Assembly: GCA_900548385.1 (NCBI GenBank)
Contig: URKJ01000026.1
Coordinates: forward strand, 3,456-67,455
Direction of reading: 5' to 3'
DNA from: an uncultured bacterium
Lineage (GTDB): Bacteria; Verrucomicrobiota; Lentisphaeria; Victivallales; UBA1829
Length of the DNA stretch: 64,000 nt
How positions within the stretch are numbered: position 1 is the first letter of the stretch; each line of letters begins with the position of its first letter. The translations under genes and the position numbers were made by a program. Below, piece by piece: positions 36,831-44,594 of the stretch. The notes beneath the pieces were generated by a model. That model had not been told where the DNA came from. It saw nothing but the letters and a program-made list of their open reading frames with translations, and did not search any database.

Positions 36831-36867
36831 ATTATACTACATTCCGCCGGTTTTGTCAAGTACTTGA
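36831..36867 (-). promoter_or_regulatory. Consensus promoter and operator of the LacI operon
   Basis: On the minus strand TTGACA (36859-36854) and TATAAT (36836-36831) are separated by exactly 17 bases, a perfect sigma-70 consensus. The perfect 12-bp palindrome TCAAGTACTTGA (36856-36867) overlaps the -35 box, the typical place for LacI-family repression. A strong promoter of this kind would need repression when inducer is absent. Confidence 0.8.
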
Positions 36868-36926
36868 AATTTGAAAAAGCGGTTTTTTTGATTTTTTCCT
36901 TTTTCAGAGTTCCGGACTCCGGTCGG

Positions 36927-36954
36927 TTGACTTTTCAAAGGAATGTATTATTGT
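36927..36954 (+). promoter_or_regulatory. Promoter of the GDPD-like gene
   Basis: TTGACT (36927-36932) and TATTGT (36949-36954) are separated by 16 bases, about 50 bases upstream of the ATG. The -35 is good and the -10 is moderate. Confidence 0.45.
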
Positions 36955-37005
36955 ATCTTCCGGAACGGATTCCGGTTCCGGTAAAAACGAAGGAGAGGAA
37001 AGACA

Positions 37006-37788
37006 ATGGGTTCTGTATCATTGACGGCATTGTATCAGGAATTAAAAGGAGTGCGTCCGGTTCGGATCGCACATCGGGGCGCCAGCGGACTCTATCCGGA
37101 AAATACGCTGCTTGCCATGGACAAGGCCGTGAAATTCGGCGCTGATATGATTGAGTTTGATCTCCGTTTGACGAAAGACGGGATTCCGGTGCTTCAGCAT
37201 GACGCGGTGATCGACCGCAATTCCACCGGAAAAGGCGAGCCGGGGCTCTATACGCTGGCGGAACTGCGGAAATTCAATTTTTCCGTGATGAAAGGCGTTC
37301 CGGTTTACGAATCCATGAACGTGGCGACTTTTGAAGAGGTTCTGGACGGGTTCCGCGACCGGGCGGCGATGAATATTCAAGTCTATGACACCTCTGAGGC
37401 CGGGTTGCGGACGATCTGTGCGCTGTACCGGAGCTATGAGATGTTTGACCGCGGATTCCTTGCTGTCGGGCACGAGGTCGCGCAGATGGTACGCCGGATT
37501 GACCCCGAAGTGGAGGTCGCGATTCTCGGACAATGGGATTTGCGCGCGACTCCGGAGGAGATCAGACGCTGTGCGGAATTCGGTTGCCGCTTCTTCCAGC
37601 CGGTTCATGATCATCTTCATCCGGATACTTTTTCCGTCGCGGAGAGCGTCGGGATGTACGGCAATGTCTTTTTCTCGGATACCGATGTGGAGAACCGTCG
37701 GCTGATCGCCGCCGGAGCGTCGGGAATCCTGACGAACCGGGTTGATCTTCTGCGTGAGACCTGCGAGGCGCTTGCCGCGGAGAAATAA
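37006..37788 (+). CDS. Glycerophosphodiester phosphodiesterase-family protein with altered metal site
   Basis: The 260-residue protein has a GDPD TIM-barrel fold and no signal peptide. Conserved elements are AHRGASGLYPENTL with His23, MIEFDLRLTKDG with Glu50 and Asp52, LQHDAVIDRNSTGKG with His65, and ASGILTNRVDLL at the end. The third metal-ligand motif, usually an IEhK-type segment, reads MNIQVYD, so Gln125 replaces the expected Glu and the usual Lys is missing. Hydrolysis of glycerophosphodiesters is the family activity, but this change leaves the activity of this copy uncertain. GGAGAGG precedes the ATG. It is divergent from the LacI gene. Confidence 0.85.
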   Translation: MGSVSLTALYQELKGVRPVRIAHRGASGLYPENTLLAMDKAVKFGADMIEFDLRLTKDGIPVLQHDAVIDRNSTGKGEPGLYTLAELRKFNFSVMKGVPVYESMNVATFEEVLDGFRDRAAMNIQVYDTSEAGLRTICALYRSYEMFDRGFLAVGHEVAQMVRRIDPEVEVAILGQWDLRATPEEIRRCAEFGCRFFQPVHDHLHPDTFSVAESVGMYGNVFFSDTDVENRRLIAAGASGILTNRVDLLRETCEALAAEK

Positions 37789-37811
37789 TCGCGCAGTGCG
37801 TGAAAAACAGG

Positions 37812-37855
37812 AAGACCGCGGAGCAGACTTTCGTCCGGCTCCGCGGTCTTTCTAT
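37812..37855 (+). terminator. Terminator of the GDPD-like gene
   Basis: A 13-bp perfect stem (37812-37824 with 37838-37850) is followed by TCTATT. The convergent M16 peptidase gene ends at 37877. Confidence 0.8.
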
Positions 37856-37876
37856 TATTCCGATCTGTTTTAAGGA

Positions 37877-40801
37877 TCAGTAGCCGAAAATATCTTTCAG
37901 TTTTAAATCGACGATCGTTCCGTATTTTGCCAGTTTTTCCCGGTCGATCGCGGAGGCTTTGCCGACGATGATGATGTCATAGTTCAGCGCGGCAAGCTGT
38001 TTGTTGAAGAAATCCGCAAGTTGCGGCAGACTCATTTTGCGGATGGTCTCATATTCCGCTTTGCGCCAGTCTGTTTTTGTTCCGATCCGCTTCATTTTCT
38101 GCTCGAATCCGAAGAGTTCCAGACCGATGATCCGTTCCGTCGCGATTTTTTTCAGCAGGGCGTCGCGTGCACTCTGGAACTTGCCGTCGTAAAGCGGCAT
38201 TTTCCGCAGAATCGAATGCATGGTGTCGATGACATCGAAAAGTTTGTCTCCCTGTGTTCCCGCCACCATGTAGATGACGTTGTGGCGTCCTTTTTCCATG
38301 GCCTGTTCATAGGATCCGCCGGCGGAGTATGCCAGCGCTCGCGCTTCCCGGATTTCCTGAAATACAATGGAATCCAGGCCGGAGCAGAAGTATTCGTTGA
38401 ACAGGTCGCCGCCGGGGAGCTCCCTGAGGGAGAACAGCGGGCCGCGCGAGGTGAAGCCGACACGCATCTGCACGGTGTCAAAATCGACGATGTAAATATT
38501 CGGTTTTTCTACGGCGCGGGGGATATACCGGACTTTGTTTTCCGGGGTGACCGTTCCGTTGGAGTGTATTTGTTTCGCCGCTTCCACCACGGTTTCCATC
38601 GGTGAGGGGCCGGCATAGACAAATGTGCTTTTGCAGTCTGTGAAGAGATTGCGCAGCAGGGCAAGCAGTTCTTCCGGCCTGGTTGTGCGCAGCTCCGTTT
38701 CGCTCAGCAGGTCGGTATAGGGATTCCGCTTTCCGTACCACGCATATCCGGCGCTGCGCTGAAATACCACACCGGGATTGAGTTTGGCGTCTGCGCGGTC
38801 TTTGAGAATACCGTCCACATATTTGCTGTATGCGGCGGGATCCGCTTTTGCATTCCGGATGAAATGCTCCATCAGAGCGACCGCTTTTTTCAGATTGGCG
38901 TCCGGTCCGGTGAATTCCACCGTGAGCGCAAATTTATTGATCGACATTTCAAATTTCACACCGAGCTTATAGAACTCCTGCCGCAGGGCTTCCACGGTGT
39001 AGTCCGAGGTGCCGATATAGTCGAGATAACCAAGCGCGAGTTCGATTTTGCGGTTCTCGTAGGTGGAGATGCCGATGACGCGCTCCGCATGGAACAGCTT
39101 CGAACCGGAATAGAGGTTCATGCGTTTGACCGTGATTCCGTTCGGCAGTTCCACGCTGGAAATATCGTTTGCCGGATCCACAAAACGGGGTTCCGCCGCC
39201 GGGGAGGGCGGGAGCGCCTGAAATTCCCTGCTGTATGCCGATTCTTTTTCGGAATTCAATGCGACAGGGGTGATTTTCGGTTTTTCCACTTTGACCCGCT
39301 TCGTCGGCTTGCCGGTCAGTTTGTCCACGCGGACGTAATGCTTGAAGTATTTGCCGATGAATTCGGAAACGTCTTTTTTCGTGAGTCCGGCGATCGTATC
39401 CGGGCTGTTGAGCAGATCGGAATACGGTTCGTTGTTGATGAACAGTTCGGCGAATTCCCATGCAAGATTCATGTTGTCGCCCTCGCGGATCTCCGCATTG
39501 GTGACGCGGCAGTTTTCGGCGACGGCGGCGATGCGCCAGTCTTCGTAATCGCCTTTCCGGAGTTTTTCGATTTCTTCCAGCAGGAGGGCGGAAACTTCAT
39601 CCAAGCTCTGCCCGGAGCGCGGGGTGCCGTCGAGCAGAAACAGAATGTATTCACGGCCGCTCCGGGGAAAGCATCCGGCGCTGAGCAGTTTCTGGGTGCG
39701 CATAAGGTTCTGTTCCAGCAGTCCATAGCCGGAGTCTTTGAGCAGGCGCGAAACGAGTGTGACGAGAGCGACGTTTTTCGGCGTCCGTTCGATCCGGTAA
39801 CCGATCCGGAGGTGTGCCGCTTCGGGACCTTTGACCGTGATATGCCGGTTTTCCGTCAATGGCTGTTCGACCGGCATGGAGCGTGTGGGAAGCGGGGCGG
39901 GTTTGAGTTTACCGAATGTATCCGCCGCCAGTTGATAGGCTGTTTCAAAATTGAGATCGCCGACAATCGCCAGAGCCATGTTGCCGGGAACGTAATAACG
40001 GTCGAAGAAAGTCATAATGTCTTTCATCGACGGGTTTTTCAAGTGTTCGGGGATGCCGATGATGGAGCGGCCTGCCGGATGAGACGGGAGGATTGCCCGG
40101 TTGAGAGTCTCATAAGAGACCATTGCGTCTTTGTCTTGTCCGCGGTTGAACTCTTCGTAAACCGTTTCGAGTTCGGTGTGGAAGAGACGGAGGACGGGGC
40201 GGGAGAAGCGTTCCGCATCAAGTTTCAGGTATTTTCCCAGTTCGTTTGCCGGCAGTTCGCCCATGTAGACGGTAAAGTCGAGTCCGGTTGCTGCGTTGAG
40301 TCCGGACGTTCCGACGGAAGAAGCGAGTTTTGAGAATTCTCCGGCTGCCGCGTATTGTGCCGCCTGATTGGAAAGCCGGTCGATCTCCGCATACAGGGCT
40401 TCCTTGCGCGCCGGATCTTTCTCCTGTTTCCGCTGTTCAAAAAGCGCGGAAATCCGGTCGAGCAGTTCTTTTTCCTTTTTCCAGTCGAGGGTGCCCATGC
40501 GCGAGGTTCCTTTGAACATCATGTGCTCAAAATAATGGGCGAGCCCGGTGGAGTTTTCCGGCTCATCCGTGGACCCCGCCCGGACGATGGTCAGGACGGA
40601 GACCCGCGGCCGGGTTGGATTGCGGGAGAGAAACAGTGTGAGTCCGTTCGGAAGCCGGTAGATCCGTGCATCGAACGGGTCGTTCGGAATATACGAGTAT
40701 GGGTTCCCTGCGGTATCGGTTGCTGTTTTCATTTCTGCTCCTGATGCCGGCGCCGACCCGATCAGAGCGACGAGCGCCGTGATTAAAAAGATACGTTTCA
40801 T
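37877..40801 (-). CDS. Secreted M16-family zinc metallopeptidase with two paired domains
   Basis: The start at 40801 follows GGAAAGGGAA; a longer frame upstream has no site. The 974-residue product has a signal peptide (residues 1-22). The inverted zinc motif is LAHYFEHMMFKG, with His89, Glu92 and His93. The third ligand is probably a Glu in ETVYEEFNRG near 214. A second, inactive M16 half begins near 575 (VELPNGITVKRMNLYSG), as in pitrilysin-like enzymes fused in one chain. It probably degrades peptides in the periplasm. It lies downstream of hisG on the same strand beyond a terminator, so it is likely transcribed separately. Confidence 0.92.
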   Translation of the reverse strand: MKRIFLITALVALIGSAPASGAEMKTATDTAGNPYSYIPNDPFDARIYRLPNGLTLFLSRNPTRPRVSVLTIVRAGSTDEPENSTGLAHYFEHMMFKGTSRMGTLDWKKEKELLDRISALFEQRKQEKDPARKEALYAEIDRLSNQAAQYAAAGEFSKLASSVGTSGLNAATGLDFTVYMGELPANELGKYLKLDAERFSRPVLRLFHTELETVYEEFNRGQDKDAMVSYETLNRAILPSHPAGRSIIGIPEHLKNPSMKDIMTFFDRYYVPGNMALAIVGDLNFETAYQLAADTFGKLKPAPLPTRSMPVEQPLTENRHITVKGPEAAHLRIGYRIERTPKNVALVTLVSRLLKDSGYGLLEQNLMRTQKLLSAGCFPRSGREYILFLLDGTPRSGQSLDEVSALLLEEIEKLRKGDYEDWRIAAVAENCRVTNAEIREGDNMNLAWEFAELFINNEPYSDLLNSPDTIAGLTKKDVSEFIGKYFKHYVRVDKLTGKPTKRVKVEKPKITPVALNSEKESAYSREFQALPPSPAAEPRFVDPANDISSVELPNGITVKRMNLYSGSKLFHAERVIGISTYENRKIELALGYLDYIGTSDYTVEALRQEFYKLGVKFEMSINKFALTVEFTGPDANLKKAVALMEHFIRNAKADPAAYSKYVDGILKDRADAKLNPGVVFQRSAGYAWYGKRNPYTDLLSETELRTTRPEELLALLRNLFTDCKSTFVYAGPSPMETVVEAAKQIHSNGTVTPENKVRYIPRAVEKPNIYIVDFDTVQMRVGFTSRGPLFSLRELPGGDLFNEYFCSGLDSIVFQEIREARALAYSAGGSYEQAMEKGRHNVIYMVAGTQGDKLFDVIDTMHSILRKMPLYDGKFQSARDALLKKIATERIIGLELFGFEQKMKRIGTKTDWRKAEYETIRKMSLPQLADFFNKQLAALNYDIIIVGKASAIDREKLAKYGTIVDLKLKDIFGY

Positions 40802-40879
40802 GTGGTTTCCCTTTCCGGTAAATGACAGATTAACAAGCATATCAGACAGCGGTTTCCGCAAAAAGGGCATGGCTATTGC

Positions 40880-40920
40880 AAAAAAAAATCCGCGGGTTTT
40901 GTTTCATACCCGCGGATTTT
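40880..40920 (-). terminator. Terminator of hisG
   Basis: A 13-bp perfect stem (40885-40897 with 40908-40920) and a 10-base loop sit 12 bases after the hisG stop. On the minus strand the 3' arm runs into a tract of T residues to 40880. It separates hisG from the peptidase gene. Confidence 0.9.
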
Positions 40921-40931
40921 GGTATCAGCTG

Positions 40932-41807
40932 TTATTCAACAAGTTTGTTCAGCGGATATTCCACGATGCCGCATGCGCCGAGTTCCTTGAGTTCGGGAAT
41001 CAGGTCGCGGACAACGTGTTCCGTCACGATCGTGTTCAGCGCCGCCCATTCCGGATCGGAGAGCTCGGAAACGGTCGGACGTTCCAGCGCGGGCAGTTTG
41101 CTCAACACGTTCGGGAGGTCTTTTTTGCGGATGTTCAGCATGATGCCGACTTTGCCTTCCGCAAGGAGAACCGCTTTCAGCAGCAGGGCGATGCGTTCGA
41201 TTTTTTTCTTTTTGAACGGACATTCCATCGCTTTTTTATTGGCGATGAAACGGGTTGTGCTGGTGCAGAGAGTGTCAATGATCTTGAGCTTGTTTGCGCG
41301 CAGGGAGGAACCGGTTTCGGTGATCTCGACGATCGCATCCGCCAGGCGCGGCGGCTTGACTTCTGTTGCGCCCCAGGAAAACTCGACGGCGGCGTTGACG
41401 TTGTTTTCCGCCAGATAGCGTTTGGTCATGCCGACCGCTTCGGTGGCGATGCGTTTGCCCTCAAGGTCTTTGACGGAATGGATGTTGGAATCTTCCGGAA
41501 CGGCGAGCACCCAGCGGAGCGGATTGCGGCCGACTTTTCCGTAAACGAGTTCGGCGACTTCGACGACGTCGGAGCCGTTTTCGCGGATCCAGTCGTATCC
41601 GGTGAGTCCGCAGTCGAGGATGCCCTCTTCCACATAGCGGGACATTTCCTGCGCGCGGATGAGCATACATTCGATTTCGGGATCGTCAATCGTGGGGAAA
41701 TAAGAACGGGAGTTGATCGCGATCTTATAACCGGCTTTGGCGAACATATCGGTTGTCGCCTGTTCCAGACTGCCTTTCGGAAGTCCGAGCATCAGTTTGT
41801 CTGCCAT
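40932..41807 (-). CDS. hisG: ATP phosphoribosyltransferase, long form
   Basis: The 291-residue enzyme catalyses the first step of histidine synthesis, joining ATP and PRPP. It is the long form with a C-terminal ACT-like regulatory domain (residues about 215-291) and so does not need HisZ. Seen: MLGLPKGSLEQAT at the N-terminus, GILDCGLTGYDWI near 62, and the PRPP-binding AIVEITETGSSLRANKLKII near 157-176. It stands alone here, with no other his genes on either side. A palindrome straddles its promoter -10 box. Confidence 0.95.
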   Translation of the reverse strand: MADKLMLGLPKGSLEQATTDMFAKAGYKIAINSRSYFPTIDDPEIECMLIRAQEMSRYVEEGILDCGLTGYDWIRENGSDVVEVAELVYGKVGRNPLRWVLAVPEDSNIHSVKDLEGKRIATEAVGMTKRYLAENNVNAAVEFSWGATEVKPPRLADAIVEITETGSSLRANKLKIIDTLCTSTTRFIANKKAMECPFKKKKIERIALLLKAVLLAEGKVGIMLNIRKKDLPNVLSKLPALERPTVSELSDPEWAALNTIVTEHVVRDLIPELKELGACGIVEYPLNKLVE

Positions 41808-41839
41808 ATTGTATTCTCCATGGTTTTGATTTCTTATCG

Positions 41840-41875
41840 AAAGCGTAATATATCACGCTTTTGAAAAATTACCAA
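41840..41875 (-). promoter_or_regulatory. hisG promoter with palindromic operator over the -10 box
   Basis: On the minus strand TTGGTA (41875-41870) and TATATT (41852-41847) are separated by 17 bases. The inverted repeat AAAGCGT-N8-ACGCTTT (41840-41846 with 41855-41861) encloses the -10 box. Its symmetry and position fit a repressor site; the regulator is unknown. Confidence 0.6.
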
Positions 41876-41944
41876 ACGGGAAAGGTTATTTCTTGATGAA
41901 AAGAGTATTTCGGGAGCGTTTGCCGGTTGCGATGACGGAGATGA

Positions 41945-41971
41945 GGCGGCGGATCTGCGCAATCCGCCGCC
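41945..41971 (-). terminator. Hairpin downstream of the esterase gene
   Basis: A 10-bp stem (41945-41954 with 41962-41971) lies 10 bases after the esterase stop on the minus strand. There is no T-tract, so its role as a terminator is uncertain. Confidence 0.4.
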
Positions 41972-41981
41972 GGGTGATCAC

Positions 41982-43979
41982 TTATCTGGTTTCGGTGGTG
42001 AACGGCGAGGCGGGAAGCCCGGTCCGGTTGGTCAGGTTGCCGAATACCGTATTGCCCCAGTTGTAACGGACTGCCACAGGCGTTTTGACTTCCGGAGCGG
42101 AAACGATGACACTGCTGCCGTCTGTTTTTGCGTGCGCCCAGTACCAGCGGGAATCGGAACCGCATATCGCGAATCCCTCCAGCGGACTGCCGGGGACTTG
42201 ACGCTTATAGCTGCCGGGAGCCTTGTCGCCGCGGATTTCGTAGGTTTTGGCGACCTCCGCCGCCCGGAGTCCTTCCGCGTGATCGAACAGAATGCGGATC
42301 TTGCTGCCTTCGATTTTGAATGTGCGGTAGACGGGGCCCGTGTAATCGGTCATTTTTCCATAGCTTTTGGCGAGAGCAACCTGTGCAAGACGTTCCCCGA
42401 CTTCCCGCTTCCGTCGCGGGTGAATATCGGATGTCTCGCCGAGATCAATGATCACAGCCATTCCGGTGTTCGGAACGTTTCGGGAGACTAGAAACTGTCC
42501 GTTCCGCAGGCGTGCCCATGGGGGATTGGAATTCGGATCCGTCGCGATTCTGCCGAAGCCGGGAAGCTGGCAGAAATAAAACGGCAGATCCGGACGCTTG
42601 AACTGCTTGCGCCAGTCCGCGATCAGATTGGTGAAGTGCCGCCGGTACTGGTCGGGGATATTCCAGTCCTGCTCCCCTTGATACCAGATTACTCCGGAGA
42701 GTGTCAGGTTGGTGAACGGTGCGATCTGCCCATTGTAAAGAAACGTCCAGTTTGTCGGCTGTTTGAATTTCGGATAAACGGCTTTTTCCTGCGCGAGAGG
42801 AGCAAAGGTGCGCTCGTTTTTGGTCTCCCATTTCAAGGGGATCACATGCTTGCCTGACGCCAGTACGACACCGTCCGGAGCAAGGATTGCGCCGTCGCCG
42901 GTCGGGCTTGTGAGACGCAATGCAATGGTATAGATGCCGTCTGCTGTTTTGCCGGGCATGAAACCGCGTTTGACATCCTGCTCGGTGATCGCCGTGTAGT
43001 GGCGTCCGTCTACATACTCAATATCGCGCCCGTTGCACAGAACTTTGCGGTACATGTTGCGGACCCTGAGTCCCTTGAGCGCAAAATTCCGCAGCTGCAG
43101 TTCCGGGGGCAGGGTGAATGTCGCACGATACCAGTTGACGCCGCGCGGAGGACGGATTGTTCCCTTGAGTTCGATTGTTTTCCAACCGTCCGAAGCAAGA
43201 AATGTTTTGGGCTGCTGCAGCTGTCCCGGCTGGTAAAGGGCTCCGTTTGCTTTGCACCAGTCGATAAACTGCTGCTCCGCTTTGAGGTCGGCATCCTGTT
43301 TCCTGAGGTCGGCGGCGGTATCTGCATCGGCAAGCAGAGTTTCCCGGCTCGTCCACTGAAACACCGAGGTCCCGCCGACAGAGCTGTCCACGATTCCGAC
43401 CGGTTTTTTGAGCACTTTATTCAGAGTGTCTGCGAAGAAATAGCCGACGGCTGTAAATTTAGGTGTGGTTGCGAGCGAGGGAAGGACCCAGCGGCCGCGA
43501 TCATTCTCTTTCAGCGGAGTGGCGGAGCTGCCCCAGCCGACCCGGTACATGCGGATCTGATTCCGTCCAGCAGACTGCCGTACCTCCTTTTCCCAGTTGA
43601 TGCAGGGAAATTGGTTGGGCTGCGGACCGATGTTTTTTGCCATATTGGACTGTCCGCCGGCAAACCAGACGTCTCCGAGAAGAACGTCGCGTACTTCGAG
43701 CTTGTTTTTCCCTTTGACTGTCAAGGTGAACGGACCGTCCTGCGGGATCCCGGTCAGGTCAAGACGGGTGATCCATCTTCCGTCCTCTCCGGCTGTCGTT
43801 GCCGCAGAGACTCCGCCGATTTCGACTGTAACGGACTCTGCGGGAGCGGCTTTGCCCCAGATTGCGGTTGCGGCGGAGCGTTGCAGAACCATGTGGTCGC
43901 CGAGGATGGACGGAAGTTTCACATCTGCGGACAGAACAGTCGCAAATGCCGACAGTAGAATCATCAGTTTTGTATTCAT
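41982..43979 (-). CDS. Secreted sialate O-acetylesterase (SGNH-type)
   Basis: The start at 43979 follows AGGGATC; the frame is open to 44165, but that part lies upstream of the promoter. The 665-residue protein has a signal peptide (1-18) and the SIAE layout: LGDHMVLQRSAATAIWGKA near 27, block I FAGGQSNM with Ser111, an inserted beta-sandwich near 300-400, GVIWYQGEQDW near 460 and SDIHPRRKREVGERLA with the likely catalytic Asp and His. Such enzymes remove O-acetyl groups from sialic acids, opening mucin glycans to sialidases. A related specificity such as acetyl-xylan is possible. Confidence 0.85.
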   Translation of the reverse strand: MNTKLMILLSAFATVLSADVKLPSILGDHMVLQRSAATAIWGKAAPAESVTVEIGGVSAATTAGEDGRWITRLDLTGIPQDGPFTLTVKGKNKLEVRDVLLGDVWFAGGQSNMAKNIGPQPNQFPCINWEKEVRQSAGRNQIRMYRVGWGSSATPLKENDRGRWVLPSLATTPKFTAVGYFFADTLNKVLKKPVGIVDSSVGGTSVFQWTSRETLLADADTAADLRKQDADLKAEQQFIDWCKANGALYQPGQLQQPKTFLASDGWKTIELKGTIRPPRGVNWYRATFTLPPELQLRNFALKGLRVRNMYRKVLCNGRDIEYVDGRHYTAITEQDVKRGFMPGKTADGIYTIALRLTSPTGDGAILAPDGVVLASGKHVIPLKWETKNERTFAPLAQEKAVYPKFKQPTNWTFLYNGQIAPFTNLTLSGVIWYQGEQDWNIPDQYRRHFTNLIADWRKQFKRPDLPFYFCQLPGFGRIATDPNSNPPWARLRNGQFLVSRNVPNTGMAVIIDLGETSDIHPRRKREVGERLAQVALAKSYGKMTDYTGPVYRTFKIEGSKIRILFDHAEGLRAAEVAKTYEIRGDKAPGSYKRQVPGSPLEGFAICGSDSRWYWAHAKTDGSSVIVSAPEVKTPVAVRYNWGNTVFGNLTNRTGLPASPFTTETR

Positions 43980-44025
43980 TGCTGATCCCTGGTTATGATT
44001 GGTGTTGAGTTGCTGAAACTGTATA

Positions 44026-44054
44026 AGTATAGTTGCCAACCTTGGCAAAAGCAA
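44026..44054 (-). promoter_or_regulatory. Esterase promoter with operator filling the spacer
   Basis: On the minus strand TTGCTT (44054-44049) and TATACT (44031-44026) are separated by exactly 17 bases. Sixteen of these (44033-44048) form the inverted repeat TTGCCAA-N2-TTGGCAA. A protein bound there would directly cover the promoter core. Confidence 0.7.
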
Positions 44055-44171
44055 GAAGTTTTCACAAAAAATACAGAAAATATTTAAATTGTTTGAAAGT
44101 GGATTTGCAAAAATAAAATTAGGTTGTATTTTATATGACACACCAGATGTCAGAACATCATACAAAAAGAT

Positions 44172-44255
44172 GCTCGGGTGGCGGAATGGCAGACGCGCTA
44201 GCTTGAGGTGCTAGTGGAGCGATCCGTGGGAGTTCGAGTCTCCCCTCGAGCACCA
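44172..44255 (+). tRNA. tRNA-Leu (anticodon GAG)
   Basis: The acceptor stem GCTCGGG pairs with CTCGAGC (one G-U), followed by discriminator A and an encoded CCA at 44253-44255. The anticodon stem CTAGC/GCTAG encloses the loop TTGAGGT, giving GAG for CUY leucine codons. The long variable arm and 84-base length are typical of class II tRNA-Leu. TTGCAA at 44105 and TATTTT at 44127 are a possible promoter. Confidence 0.96.
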
Positions 44256-44361
44256 TTTATCCGATATTTCCGGTGCATGCTCTTTTGAGGTCTCGGTTAT
44301 CGTGAATTACCGGATAATGAGTCTGAAGATTGGATTTTTTATAAAAATCTGATATTTAAAT

Positions 44362-44389
44362 TTGAATTATAGCGGAAACGCTGTATATT
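44362..44389 (+). promoter_or_regulatory. Promoter of the tRNA-Thr/tuf transcript
   Basis: TTGAAT (44362-44367) and TATATT (44384-44389) are separated by 16 bases, about 38 bases before tRNA-Thr. The 172-base gap from tRNA-Leu otherwise contains only a 7-bp long-range inverted repeat (44257-44263 with 44311-44317). Confidence 0.6.
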
Positions 44390-44427
44390 ATAGACTCGTT
44401 TGCTCCTGTGTGGTTGCAGACGATCGT

Positions 44428-44503
<76 letters not shown>

Positions 44504-44594
44504 GTTTTTTAACTGGTGCTGCGAAATAAAAACGGACGTTATAATAAAACGGTAAACAATAAGCCATTACTAGTCACCAGAAGGAGGCCCCGAG

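Noticed and set aside
41982..44165. Extended start of the esterase at 44165
   Set aside because: The extension covers the promoter and operator, ends next to tRNA-Leu and would bury the signal peptide.
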